This document shows positions 8,828 through 16,814 of a stretch of 64,000 nucleotides of DNA, in pieces. Below the pieces are notes generated by a model, which worked only from the letters and a program-made list of their open reading frames with translations, was not told where the DNA came from and searched no databases. The DNA is taken from NCBI GenBank assembly GCA_036268775.1, contig DATATM010000004.1, forward strand, positions 1 to 64,000, given 5' to 3'. Each line of letters opens with the position of its first letter. Position 1 is the first letter of the stretch. A program made the position numbers and the translations under genes. Source of the DNA: DASZIT01 sp036268775. Its GTDB lineage: Bacteria; Actinomycetota; Acidimicrobiia; Acidimicrobiales; RAAP-2.

Positions 8828-10294
8828 TCAGCGTTGCCGGCCGGTGTCGAGACCCGGTGGTTGCCGGCGGTGGGACCGTCCGAATTGGCTCAACGTCTTC
8901 CATGGCTCGGTCGAGTGGGCGGGGGCGAGCCGGATCCAGGTCGGCTGGTTGCGCTCGTCAAAGGCCAGCCCCAGCCCCGACGAACCCCGGGTGATGAGAT
9001 CGGGAGGCAGCCGCCGGCGCCACTGGGTGGTGGCCGACTCGCCGACGTGCTGGCGTCCGCCGGTCACCAGATCGGTCACCGGGTGCCCCGACGGTGCCCG
9101 ACCCGAGGACACCGTCCGGGTGGCGATCTCCTCGTCGCCGGCCAAAGTGGACAGTGCTTGGAGGGTGCGTACGTCGCCGATTCCCGGGAGGACCAACGTC
9201 GCGCCGAACAACGACGGGAACCCATCGGCCTCGTCGGGCCACCGCTGCCGGGCCTGAGACAGGTCCTGCAGGCTGGCCAACGTGACGACGCCTTGACCGC
9301 CACCCTCGCTGATCATCGATGGCAGGTTCGGAAGTGGGGCGATGTTGGCCACCTCGTCGAGGGCCAGCAGCACCGGGGGAGGCCGCCGGTCACCGGGGGC
9401 GCCGATTGCCGCCCGCCGGTAGGCGGCGTTGCGTACGTCTTCGATCAGTCCGACCACCATGGGGGCGACCAGGGCTTGGCGGTGGGCCGGGGCACAGATG
9501 TAGATGGTGTCGGCCGAGCCCGCGAATCGGTCGGCATCGAAGGTCGGGTCGACAGTGACGGCCAGGGCCCGTTCGGTGCGGAAGCCGGACAGGGCCCCCG
9601 AGGCGGTGGACCAGATCCCGCTCAACTCCCGTTCGTCGGTGGCGGCCAGCCCTTCCAGGGCGTTGGCGGCCAAGTCGGCGATCCCACCGTGGGTCCCGGC
9701 CAGGATGATCTGGGCCGGCAGCGATTTTCGCCGATCCACCCAGGTCAGGACGGTGCGCATATCCGACCCCTCCAGGGCCGCCGCGTACAGGAGGGGCCCG
9801 AGCATCGACTGGGCCCGCTCGTTCCAGTGGGAGCTCTCCGGTCGGACCATCCCCCCGGAGCCGGAGGACGCCGCCACCTGGACCAGAGACCGGGCGGTGG
9901 CCCGAGCACCGTCCCAGGTGCCACAGGCCTGGAGCGGGGACCACCGCAGCGCTTCGACATCACCGCTCGGCGTGACCGAACCGGTGGGATCGAACAGATG
10001 ACATCTCCCGAATTCCGATCGGGAGGCGGCGGTGGCGTCGAGAACGTCCGGCTTGGTCGATGTCGAGACCACCGCGCCGTTGGCCGCCAACACGTTCGGA
10101 ATGATCAGCGCGGATGTCTTGCCCGATCGCGGTGGTCCGAGGATCATCACCGACAATTCCGGCGGAACGAAGTGCCATTCGTCGGCGTCGTGGCCAAGGT
10201 ACACACCGAACCCCGCCGATGCTGACGCGGCGCGCGCAGCGCGCAATTGTCGCGATTCGCGCTGTTTGTCGGTTCTCGGCGAAAAAAATGTCAA
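8828..10294 (-). CDS. VirD4/TraG-like type IV secretion coupling protein ATPase
   Basis: The 488-residue ATPase belongs to the T4CP/TraG-TraD group, which brings relaxase-DNA complexes to a conjugation channel. Walker A is GPPRSGKTSA (about residues 53-62), followed by the family motif ADPSTKPD-like STSTKPDVLDAT; Walker B is VLLALDEVAN, followed by QGVVTLASLQDLSQARQRW. I see no N-terminal membrane segments, so it resembles the soluble short TraG-like forms. The start codon is TTG 10294 (alternatives are few). It faces the relaxase gene head to tail-end. No VirB-type channel genes or integrase are nearby, so the pair may be the remnant of an integrative element or a mobilisable unit that uses another element's machinery. 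Confidence 0.8.
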   Translation of the reverse strand: MTFFSPRTDKQRESRQLRAARAASASAGFGVYLGHDADEWHFVPPELSVMILGPPRSGKTSALIIPNVLAANGAVVSTSTKPDVLDATAASRSEFGRCHLFDPTGSVTPSGDVEALRWSPLQACGTWDGARATARSLVQVAASSGSGGMVRPESSHWNERAQSMLGPLLYAAALEGSDMRTVLTWVDRRKSLPAQIILAGTHGGIADLAANALEGLAATDERELSGIWSTASGALSGFRTERALAVTVDPTFDADRFAGSADTIYICAPAHRQALVAPMVVGLIEDVRNAAYRRAAIGAPGDRRPPPVLLALDEVANIAPLPNLPSMISEGGGQGVVTLASLQDLSQARQRWPDEADGFPSLFGATLVLPGIGDVRTLQALSTLAGDEEIATRTVSSGRAPSGHPVTDLVTGGRQHVGESATTQWRRRLPPDLITRGSSGLGLAFDERNQPTWIRLAPAHSTEPWKTLSQFGRSHRRQPPGLDTGRQR

Positions 10295-10587
10295 TTCTTC
10301 TCCAACCGGTTATCGCGCCGCACGGTGGCCCATTTTTACGATTCGCACGGCGTGTTCACCAACACCGCACGTTTGGCGTGTAGGCAAATAAGCCTTGCAA
10401 ACAAAGGGGATTTTGTCCATGGGCAAAATGCGCCCGCGCTCAATGTTGTTGTGCTCGCCCGCGTCGCGCTCCGAATTCGCGCTCGCGTGCGAAGGGTTAA
10501 CGCGCGCCGAAACGCGTGAGGGTCCTTGACCTGGGCCGAAAAAGCCATTTTGATTGTTTCTGATTGTGTAGTGCTGTGGAGGTGATT
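10295..10587. other. A/T-rich divergent intergenic region between coupling protein and hup
   Basis: No credible gene lies in these 293 bases. Base composition is clearly lower in G+C than the flanks, with T-rich and A-rich runs (10338-10420) and a cluster of GCG/CGC-rich words (10455-10515). It must contain the promoter of the hup gene and that of the coupling protein. It is also the most obvious place for an oriT near the relaxase pair, but I found no convincing nic-like site. Confidence 0.5.
10526..10554 (+). promoter_or_regulatory. Candidate sigma-70-type promoter of the hup gene
   Basis: TTGACC at 10526-10531 is followed after 17 bases by TTTGAT at 10549-10554. This would start transcription near 10561, about 27 bases before the GTG start at 10588. 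The -35 matches the consensus at 5 of 6 positions, the -10 at 4 of 6. Confidence 0.45.
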
Positions 10588-11274
10588 GTGAACAAGTCGC
10601 AACTCGTCCGAACAGTCAGTGGGTCGACGTCGTTGACTCGCCGCACTGTGGAGGATGTGGTTGATGCCTTGCTCGACTCGATCGTCACCGCGGTTCAGTC
10701 TGGACGAAAGGTCACGGTAATTGGTTTTGGGACATTCACCCCAACCAAGCGTGCCCCTCGCCTGGGCCGAAATCCGCGGACCGGCGCAGCAGTACCGATC
10801 CCGGCGTCGAAAGGTGTCCGGTTCGCCACCAGTTCAGCGTTCAAAACCGCGCTGAACTCCAAGGAGGGAGCACCCATGGCAGTGAAGAAAGCTGCGAAGA
10901 AGGCAGTCCGTAAGGCCCCGGCCCGAAAGACTGCTGCCAAGAAGACAACCGCCAAGAAGGCAGTGCGCAAGGCTCCGGCCCGCAAGCGTCCGGCCAAGAA
11001 GTCGGCGGCGAAGAAGGCAGTCCGCAAGGCTCCGGCCCGTAAGACTGCCGCCAAGAAGACGACCGCCAAGAAGGCAGTGCGCAAGGCTCCGGCCCGCAAG
11101 CGTCCGGCCAAGAAGTCGGCGGCGAAGAAGGCAGTGCGCAAGGCTCCGGCTCGCAAGCGTCCGGCCAAGAAGACTGCCGCCAAGAAGGCTCCGGCCCGCA
11201 AGGCTGTCAAGAAGGCAGTGCGCAAGACTGCCAAAACTGCGAAGAAGGCAGTCCGCAAGACAGCCCGCAGGTAG
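10588..11274 (+). CDS. hup: HU nucleoid protein with histone H1-like Lys/Ala tail (HupB type)
   Basis: It is a 228-residue two-part chromosome-binding protein from GTG 10588, chosen because GGAGG at 10578-10582 sits 5 bases upstream. Residues 1-92 are a complete HU fold (NKSQLVRTVS; VTVIGFGTFTPTKRAPRLGR; NPRTGAAVPIP). Residues 97-228 are almost pure Lys/Ala/Arg/Pro, built from five 19-residue copies of the form KKAVRKAPARKxxAKKxxA and a looser end. Tailed HU proteins are known from mycobacteria, where the tail binds DNA and is modified. A strong internal ribosome site with an in-frame ATG (10861-10878) lies exactly at the HU/tail border and could give a separate tail-only protein. Confidence 0.92.
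   Translation: MNKSQLVRTVSGSTSLTRRTVEDVVDALLDSIVTAVQSGRKVTVIGFGTFTPTKRAPRLGRNPRTGAAVPIPASKGVRFATSSAFKTALNSKEGAPMAVKKAAKKAVRKAPARKTAAKKTTAKKAVRKAPARKRPAKKSAAKKAVRKAPARKTAAKKTTAKKAVRKAPARKRPAKKSAAKKAVRKAPARKRPAKKTAAKKAPARKAVKKAVRKTAKTAKKAVRKTARR
10861..10878 (+). promoter_or_regulatory. Internal Shine-Dalgarno and ATG at the HU/tail boundary
   Basis: AAGGAGGGAG (10861-10870) followed by five bases and ATG (10876) lies in frame inside hup. It is a better initiation signal than that of most genes in the window. It would start a 132-residue H1-like tail protein. Confidence 0.5.
10897..11181 (+). repeat. Five tandem 57-bp repeats encoding the H1-like tail
   Basis: Copies start at 10897, 10954, 11011, 11068 and 11125, each coding for 19 residues that begin KKAVRKAPARK. 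Two sequence types alternate for the first four copies (TAAKKTTA and RPAKKSAA endings), which suggests duplication of a 114-bp pair. The tract is prone to length change by slippage or recombination. Confidence 0.9.
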
Positions 11275-11300
11275 CTGATCGACGGCTCAGCCGTGTTCAG

Positions 11301-11344
11301 ACGACGAGCAGCAGGGGCCGTGCGGCCCCTGCTGCCGTCGTTTT
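11301..11344. terminator. Bidirectional intrinsic terminator between hup and the PIG-L gene
   Basis: A 13-bp perfect G/C-rich stem (11308-11320 with 11323-11335) is extended by a second 6-bp helix (11301-11306 with 11336-11341) after a bulged A, and ends in TTTT. The T-run overlaps the stop codon of the convergent deacetylase gene, so one element serves both genes. Confidence 0.85.
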
Positions 11345-12173
11345 ACAGGTCGTCGATGAGGTGGAATGCCTCACCGGACCGGATCGAGGCCAGGGCGCCG
11401 TGAGCCGCCAACTGGTCCTGCACCTTGGCCGCAAATGCCTCGATGTCGGCGGCCGGTTGGCCAGAGGGGCTCGTCTCGAAGCCCATGGTGGAAACCCCCT
11501 GGCTGGCGTGGGACATCAGCGCCTCGATCTTGATTGCCTCGAAGCCGGCGGCGTCCTCGACATGATTGGGTAGGTCGGCTTCGAACAGCAGCAACGCTTC
11601 CGGCCGATGGGGGGCGATGCCGATCTCCGGAAAGAAGTGGGGATCCCGGGCGGCCACCAGCGCATCGAGGCTGAGGAACCCGGCATGCCGATGATCGGGA
11701 TGGAGTCGATACCGTCTCCAAGGGTCATGGGCGAGCACCACCGCCGGAGACAGCCGACGGATCAGCGTCGCCACCTCCCGGCGTTCACCGGGTCCGTTGA
11801 CCAGTTCGCCGTCCACCCGCCCGAGAAACAGCACCCGGTCGTCAGAGGGCAGGGGGTTCCTGCCGCCATCGATGACCGCGGCGGCGGCTCGGCTCTCGTC
11901 GGCTCGGGCGGCCACCAGGGCGTCCAGGTCCTCGTCGGGGTCCCAACTTCCTTTGGATCCGTCGGTCAACACCAGGTGGTGCACCCGACAGCCGGCCCTG
12001 GCCCACCTGGCCAGGGTGGCCCCGCAGCCGAACTCGATGTCATCGGGATGGGCGCCGATCGCCAGCGCCGAAGGCGGCACGGGAAGGTCGACGCTCACCG
12101 GCCGGTCGAACAGCAGATCCCCGACCGGGAGCCCACTGGCTGGCGCCGGGAGGTCGTCGTCCGGCCCGCTCAC
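11343..12173 (-). CDS. PIG-L/LmbE family N-acetylglucosaminyl deacetylase (MshB-like)
   Basis: This 276-residue zinc-dependent deacetylase starts at GTG 12173, which overlaps the cofC stop as GTGA; the frame is open further upstream, but that part is shadow of cofC. Family motifs are ALAIGAHPDDIEFGCGATLA (zinc ligands His and Asp-Asp), HLVLTDGSKGSWD and HPDHRHAG (third ligand). Relatives deacetylate GlcNAc-inositol or GlcNAc-malate in mycothiol or bacillithiol synthesis or act as thiol-conjugate amidases. The exact substrate cannot be told from sequence. Coupling to an F420 gene is unusual and may hint at a shared redox-cofactor role; that is inference. Confidence 0.8.
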   Translation of the reverse strand: MSGPDDDLPAPASGLPVGDLLFDRPVSVDLPVPPSALAIGAHPDDIEFGCGATLARWARAGCRVHHLVLTDGSKGSWDPDEDLDALVAARADESRAAAAVIDGGRNPLPSDDRVLFLGRVDGELVNGPGERREVATLIRRLSPAVVLAHDPWRRYRLHPDHRHAGFLSLDALVAARDPHFFPEIGIAPHRPEALLLFEADLPNHVEDAAGFEAIKIEALMSHASQGVSTMGFETSPSGQPAADIEAFAAKVQDQLAAHGALASIRSGEAFHLIDDL

Positions 12174-12778
12174 GGCAGGGCGGTGGCGGGAGCGGTGGAG
12201 ACGGGGATGACATCCGCCGGCTCGTCGATGTCCCAAGCCAAGTCGGGACGATCGAGGATGTGGACGGGCAATCCGGTACGGGCCGCCTCGAGCTGGTGAC
12301 GGGCGAACGAGCCCGGCCCGTAGGAGAACCGGAACCCGGCGTCGGCGGGAACCGCGATGACATTGGTGCCGTTGCCGAAGCGGTCCGGCACCAGCGTCAC
12401 CCCGGGGGCCGTACCCACCGAGGGGAGATCGCAGGCCCGGGGCAGATCGGCATGGGCCACCGTTACCTGCTCGACTCCGCGTCCGGCCAGGTGTTCGATG
12501 CCCGCCTCCACCGCGCCGTTCAGGCCGCGGCCCGGTTCCCAGATCACCAGTGCGCCCCGGGAGCGGGCCCACGCTGCGACTTCGTTGTCATCGCACACCA
12601 CCGCGATGGGGAGGGGGAACGCCGCCGCCAACACCCGATCCGCCATGGCGGCGGCCAGCGCCGCCCGCTCGGCGTCGTTCAACGCAGTGTCGAGCCGGCC
12701 CTTGGCTTCGCTGAACGCCTTGACCGGCACCAGCACGGCCCGGGCACCGAAGCCCATCCCCCCCGCTGGGAACTGCAT
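12170..12778 (-). CDS. cofC: 2-phospho-L-lactate guanylyltransferase (F420 biosynthesis)
   Basis: A CofC/FbiD-type nucleotidyltransferase that activates 2-phospholactate or phosphoenolpyruvate with GTP for coenzyme F420 assembly. The N-terminus AVLVPVKAFSEAKGRL is the nucleotide-binding signature, and PIAVVCDDNEVAAWA, GLNGAVEAGI, VAHADLPRA and VPDRFGNGTNVIAV are all in the family order. The start is set at ATG 12778, giving 202 residues; ATG 12757 is also possible, and the longer open frame would run into the divergent gpsA. The stop overlaps the deacetylase start. cofC and gpsA are divergent, with about 85 bases between starts holding both promoters. Other F420 genes (fbiA, fbiB, fbiC) are not in the window. 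Confidence 0.88.
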   Translation of the reverse strand: MQFPAGGMGFGARAVLVPVKAFSEAKGRLDTALNDAERAALAAAMADRVLAAAFPLPIAVVCDDNEVAAWARSRGALVIWEPGRGLNGAVEAGIEHLAGRGVEQVTVAHADLPRACDLPSVGTAPGVTLVPDRFGNGTNVIAVPADAGFRFSYGPGSFARHQLEAARTGLPVHILDRPDLAWDIDEPADVIPVSTAPATALP

Positions 12779-12863
12779 CCGTGCGTCAGGAGCGGCCACT
12801 CCGTCAGTGTAGGGGTGCCCGGAGGGGCCATCACCGGGTGAGCCTGGCGCATAGTGTGGCCCC

Positions 12864-13871
12864 GTGCCAGAAAAAGTAGCGGTGATCGGCGCAGGTTCGT
12901 GGGGGACAACGGTAGCGACGCTGGCGGCGGGCAACGCCAACACGGTGTTGTGGGCCCGCGACCCCGACCTGGCGGAGACGGTTCGCAACCATCACCGCAA
13001 TCCGACCTATCTGCCCGATTTCCTGCTTCCCGACGGGCTCGACGCCACCCACGACATCGGTGAGGCGGTGGCGGGTGCCTCCTTGGTGATCATGGCGGTC
13101 CCGTCCCACGGGTTCCGGGCGGTGGCCACCGATCTGGCCGAGGTGCTGGTTTCGGGCACCCCGGTGCTCAGCCTGACCAAGGGCCTGGAACAAGGCAGTC
13201 ATCTCCGGATGACCGAGCTGCTGGCCGAGGTCATCCCCGACAGCCCGACCGGCATGCTGACCGGCCCGAACCTGGCCGCGGAGGTGGCCGCCGGCCAGCC
13301 CACCGCCGGGGTGGTGGCCCTGGCCGATGCCAACCAGGCCCGCTGGGTGCAGTCGCTGCTGATGTCCAAGACCTTCCGGGTGTACACCAACGCCGATGTC
13401 ATCGGGTGCGAGATCGCCGGCGCCCTCAAGAACGTGCTGGCGGTGGCGGCCGGGATCTCGGATGGTCTCGGGTTCGGCGATAACTCCCGGGCGGCGATGA
13501 TCACCCGGGGCTTGGCGGAAATGGCCCGGTTCGGGATGCAGCTGGGCGGCGAGCTGATCACCTTCGGCGGTCTGGCCGGGGTGGGGGATCTGGTGGCCAC
13601 CTGCACCAGTTCGAAAAGCCGCAACCATACGGTCGGGGTGGCCCTCGGGCAGGGACGCACGCTGGCCGATGTGATGGGCGAGATGCGGATGGTGGCCGAG
13701 GGGGTGAAGACCGCCCGACCGATGGTGGAGCTGGCGGCCTCGGTTGACGTGGAGGTTCCCATCGCCACCCAGGTGGCCGACATGATCGACGGGATCCGGA
13801 GCCCGGCGGAGGCGATCGCCGCCTTGATGGAACGGCCGGCGACGTCGGAATTCCGGGATCTGACCCCGTGA
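12864..13871 (+). CDS. gpsA: Glycerol-3-phosphate dehydrogenase [NAD(P)+]
   Basis: This 335-residue cytoplasmic enzyme reduces dihydroxyacetone phosphate to sn-glycerol-3-phosphate for phospholipid synthesis. The Rossmann motif VAVIGAGSWGTTVA begins at residue 5. Further family marks are VIMAVPSH, LSLTKGLE, TGPNLAAEVAAGQPT, the catalytic-lysine helix GCEIAGALKNVLAVAAGI, and the substrate loop ATCTSSKSRNHTVG. The length is normal. GTG 12864 is the start. The stop overlaps the GTG of the adenylate cyclase gene by four bases, so the two are likely translated together. Confidence 0.95.
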   Translation: MPEKVAVIGAGSWGTTVATLAAGNANTVLWARDPDLAETVRNHHRNPTYLPDFLLPDGLDATHDIGEAVAGASLVIMAVPSHGFRAVATDLAEVLVSGTPVLSLTKGLEQGSHLRMTELLAEVIPDSPTGMLTGPNLAAEVAAGQPTAGVVALADANQARWVQSLLMSKTFRVYTNADVIGCEIAGALKNVLAVAAGISDGLGFGDNSRAAMITRGLAEMARFGMQLGGELITFGGLAGVGDLVATCTSSKSRNHTVGVALGQGRTLADVMGEMRMVAEGVKTARPMVELAASVDVEVPIATQVADMIDGIRSPAEAIAALMERPATSEFRDLTP

Positions 13872-15211
13872 GTGGCGACGTTCCCAGCCGGGAAGTCCCG
13901 CCCCACCCGCTCCCGGGCACCTCCACCCCCGGGGACGAATCATTGAGCGGGGGACCGCCGGTCGATCCGGAGCAACGGGCCGAAGCCCTGGCCCGGGTTC
14001 GCTCCCTGCTGCTCGAGCTCGGCACCACCGAAGAGGAGATCAACGCCGCGGTCGCCGACGACGTGCTCGATCTCCTGGTGGTGGACCGGATGCTGATCCC
14101 CGCCGAGCGCCGTCTGACCCAGGCCGAAGTGCTGGCCAGCACCGGCATGGACATTGAGCCGGCCCGCCGGATCTGGCGGGCGGTGGGCTTTTCCGATGTC
14201 GATGAGGACGATCGCGCCTTCACCGATATGGATGTGGAGGCTCTGGAGCTGTTCAAGGGTCTGACCAGTCTGGGCCGGGAGGACTTCGATTCGTCGCTCC
14301 AGATGATCCGGGTGATCGGCTCGTCCATGGCCCGCATCGCCGAAGCCACCACCGCCCGGGGAAGCGCCCCGGTCATCGAATCGTCGGGAGACAGCGTCGT
14401 CGACGCCGACGTCTACTCCCGGGTGCTCAGCGTGTCCCTCCCGACCATGGCCCGCCTCCTGGAGTTCGTGTGGCGCCGACATCTCCAGGCCGCCACCCGC
14501 CGGGAAATGCTGATCCGGACCCGCGGGACGGTGCGGGGGATCAGCCCGGTGATGGCGGTGGGCTTTGTCGACATGGTGGGGTTCACCATGCTCAGCCAGC
14601 ATCTCGCCGACAGTGAGCTGGCCGCGGTGGTGGCCCGGTTCGAGGAGCTGGCCCGCGATACCGTCACCTCCCTGGGCGGTCGGGTGGTGAAGATGATCGG
14701 CGACGAAGCCATGTTCGTGGTACCGACCGCCGCCGATGCCGCTCGGATCGGCCTGACCCTGGCCGAGGCCTATGCCGACGACGAGCTGCTGTCCGACGTG
14801 CGGGTGGCCCTGTCGGTGGGACCGGTGTTGCACCAGGACGGCGACTACTACGGTCCGGTGGTCAACGTGGCCAGCCGTCTGGTCGGGATCGCCAATCCGG
14901 GCACCGTGCTGATGACTGACGAGTTCCGCCAGACGGTCGAGTCGGAGACGGAGGGCGAATTCGTCGCCCATGCCCTCCGGCCCCGGAACCTGAAAGGCAT
15001 CGGCTGGGTGCAGGTCTGGAAATTGTCCCGGGTGGGGAGCGAGCCGGGAGCCGACAGCCGCCGGAATCTGCGGTGGGAGCGGTTCGCCGAAGTCATCCGG
15101 GAGATCGATGAGCTTCGCAACAAGGGCGAGAAGTTGATCGTGGAACGCCAGCGCCGCTCGAGCGGGGGGCCATCCCAGCCGGAGGGCGGCCGTCCGGGCG
15201 ATGGCGGGTGA
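13868..15211 (+). CDS. Class III adenylate cyclase with N-terminal regulatory domain
   Basis: The 447-residue protein is laid out like mycobacterial Rv1264: an alpha-helical N-terminal domain (about 40-215) and a C-terminal cyclase homology domain (about 225-400). Both metal-binding aspartates are present, Asp235 in FVDMVGFT and Asp279 in MIGDEAM; the adenine-selecting lysine is in GGRVVKMIG, and the transition-state Asn/Arg pair is in VNVASRL. It should therefore be catalytically competent. In Rv1264 the N-terminal domain makes activity pH-dependent; whether that holds here is inference. No membrane segment is seen. The gene is coupled to gpsA by a GTGA overlap. Confidence 0.88.
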   Translation: MSGDVPSREVPPHPLPGTSTPGDESLSGGPPVDPEQRAEALARVRSLLLELGTTEEEINAAVADDVLDLLVVDRMLIPAERRLTQAEVLASTGMDIEPARRIWRAVGFSDVDEDDRAFTDMDVEALELFKGLTSLGREDFDSSLQMIRVIGSSMARIAEATTARGSAPVIESSGDSVVDADVYSRVLSVSLPTMARLLEFVWRRHLQAATRREMLIRTRGTVRGISPVMAVGFVDMVGFTMLSQHLADSELAAVVARFEELARDTVTSLGGRVVKMIGDEAMFVVPTAADAARIGLTLAEAYADDELLSDVRVALSVGPVLHQDGDYYGPVVNVASRLVGIANPGTVLMTDEFRQTVESETEGEFVAHALRPRNLKGIGWVQVWKLSRVGSEPGADSRRNLRWERFAEVIREIDELRNKGEKLIVERQRRSSGGPSQPEGGRPGDGG

Positions 15212-15263
15212 GTGGCCGGGCGCCGGGGCGGTTCGCTGACCCGTTAGCCGCTGGCGGACGCCT

Positions 15264-15284
15264 CCCGCCCGATCGGCGGGCGGG
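15264..15284 (+). promoter_or_regulatory. Hairpin covering the cobQ ribosome-binding site
   Basis: cccgcc (15264-15269) pairs with ggcggg (15275-15280) over a 5-base loop. The only Shine-Dalgarno-like sequence before the cobQ ATG lies in the 3' arm. It may lower or regulate cobQ translation. Confidence 0.35.
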
Positions 15285-16793
15285 ATGAAGGGCGGGCTCC
15301 TGGTGGCGGGGACCACCTCGGATGCCGGCAAGTCCATGGTGACGACCGGGATCTGCCGGTGGCTGGCCCGCCGCGGCGTCCGAGTGGCGCCGTTCAAGGC
15401 CCAGAACATGTCCAACAATTCCATGGTCTGCCCCGACGGGTCGGAGATCGGGCGGGCCCAGTGGTTGCAGGCGCTGGCCGCCGGAGCCGCCCCGGAAGCG
15501 GCAATGAACCCGGTGCTCCTCAAGCCGGGGAGTGACAGCCGATCCCACGTGGTGCTGATGGGCCGGCCCCACGGGGAGTTGTCGGCCACCGACTGGACGA
15601 CCGGCCGTTCCGCCCTGGCCGAAGCCGCCTTCGACGCCTTCACCGATCTGCAGTCGCGCTACGACGTGGTGATCGCCGAGGGGGCCGGAAGTCCGACCGA
15701 GATCAACTTGCGGGCCGGTGACTTCGTCAACATGGGGTTGGCCCGGAGGGTGGGTCTCCCGGTGGTGGTGGTCGGGGACATCGACCGGGGAGGGGTGCTG
15801 GCCGCCATGTTCGGTACCCTGGCCCTGCTGTCGGCGGCCGACCAGGCCCAGGTGGTCGGCTGGGTGGTCAACAAGTTCCGAGGTCGGGTCGGCTTGCTGG
15901 AGCCGGGCCTCGAATCGCTGCAACGGGTCACCGGGCGCCCAGTCCTCGGCGTGCTGCCGTGGTTGGAGGGCGTCTGGATGGACGCCGAGGATGCCCTCGC
16001 CATCGCCGGCTGGTCCTCCCGCCCGCCGGTGACCGGTCCGACCCTCCGGATCGCCGTCATCCGTCTCCCCCGGGTGTCCAATGCCACCGACGTCGACGCC
16101 CTCGCCTCCGAAGTCGGGGTGTCGGTCCACGTCACCGCCGATCCGGCGGTGGTGGCGGCGGCTGACCTGGCTGTGCTCCCGGGCAGCCGGGCCACGGTGG
16201 ACGATCTCGACTGGCTCCGCCGATTCGGGCTCGCCGATGCGCTGGCCGCCCGGGCGAAGGCCGGTCGCCCGGTACTGGGGATCTGCGGTGGCTACCAGAT
16301 GCTGGCCAAGTCGATCGACGACCGGATCGAATCCGGTCGGGGGCGGGTGGCGGGGCTGGGCCTGTTGCCCACCCATGTCGCCTTCGACGAAGGCAAGCAT
16401 CTCGGGACCGCCTCCGGCCAGTGGCACGGACACCCGGTCAACGCCTTTCAGATCCACCACGGCGTCACCGTCCTGGACGCCGACGATCCCGACGCCGAGC
16501 AGCTGGAACCCTTCCTCGATGGGTATCGACGCGACGCGGTGTGGGGTTCCACCTGGCACGGCACCTTCGAGTCCGATGGCTTCCGCCGGGCCTGGCTGAC
16601 CGAGGTGGCGGCTCAGGCCCAGATCGCCTGGCAGCCCGCCGAGCAATCAGTCGGGTTCTCGGACCTGCGGCTGGCCATGCTGGACCGGCTGGCGGACGCC
16701 GTCGAAGACCACCTCGACACCGATCGTCTGCTCCGGATCATCGAGCAGGGAGCCGACTCCGGACTCCCGTTCGTGCCGCCCGGAGCCCCCTGA
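15285..16793 (+). CDS. cobQ: Cobyric acid synthase
   Basis: This 502-residue enzyme amidates four carboxylates of adenosylcobyrinic diamide to give cobyric acid, using glutamine and ATP. The N-terminal synthetase part has GGLLVAGTTSDAGKSMVTTG (P-loop-like), APFKAQNMSNNS and VVVGDIDRGG. The C-terminal class I glutamine amidotransferase part has the nucleophile Cys334 in LGICGGYQML and His425 in TWHGTFESDGF. The start is ATG 15285. It lies 25 kb from the riboswitch-controlled B12 operon and I see no riboswitch before it. It converges with the alpha-mannosidase gene with about 20 bases between. Confidence 0.95.
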   Translation: MKGGLLVAGTTSDAGKSMVTTGICRWLARRGVRVAPFKAQNMSNNSMVCPDGSEIGRAQWLQALAAGAAPEAAMNPVLLKPGSDSRSHVVLMGRPHGELSATDWTTGRSALAEAAFDAFTDLQSRYDVVIAEGAGSPTEINLRAGDFVNMGLARRVGLPVVVVGDIDRGGVLAAMFGTLALLSAADQAQVVGWVVNKFRGRVGLLEPGLESLQRVTGRPVLGVLPWLEGVWMDAEDALAIAGWSSRPPVTGPTLRIAVIRLPRVSNATDVDALASEVGVSVHVTADPAVVAAADLAVLPGSRATVDDLDWLRRFGLADALAARAKAGRPVLGICGGYQMLAKSIDDRIESGRGRVAGLGLLPTHVAFDEGKHLGTASGQWHGHPVNAFQIHHGVTVLDADDPDAEQLEPFLDGYRRDAVWGSTWHGTFESDGFRRAWLTEVAAQAQIAWQPAEQSVGFSDLRLAMLDRLADAVEDHLDTDRLLRIIEQGADSGLPFVPPGAP

Positions 16794-16814
16794 CAAGGCC
16801 GGGGCTCAACCCCC

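Noticed and set aside
7420..10587. The conjugation genes as a complete integrative element
   Set aside because: No integrase, excisionase, direct repeats or tRNA attachment site were found, and the flanking genes (pafC, hup) look like normal chromosome.
10897..11181. Regular 57-bp repeats considered as CRISPR
   Set aside because: The repeats are contiguous, in frame and without spacers; they encode a histone-like tail.
10695..11258. A 187-codon minus-strand frame opposite the HU tail, rich in Ala/Leu/Arg/Phe
   Set aside because: It looks like a membrane protein only because the reverse complement of Lys/Ala codons reads as Phe/Leu/Ala. It shares the sense-strand repeats and has no start signal.
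12779..12988. Longer form of cofC starting at 12988
   Set aside because: It would overlap the divergent gpsA coding region; conserved CofC sequence starts only near 12757.
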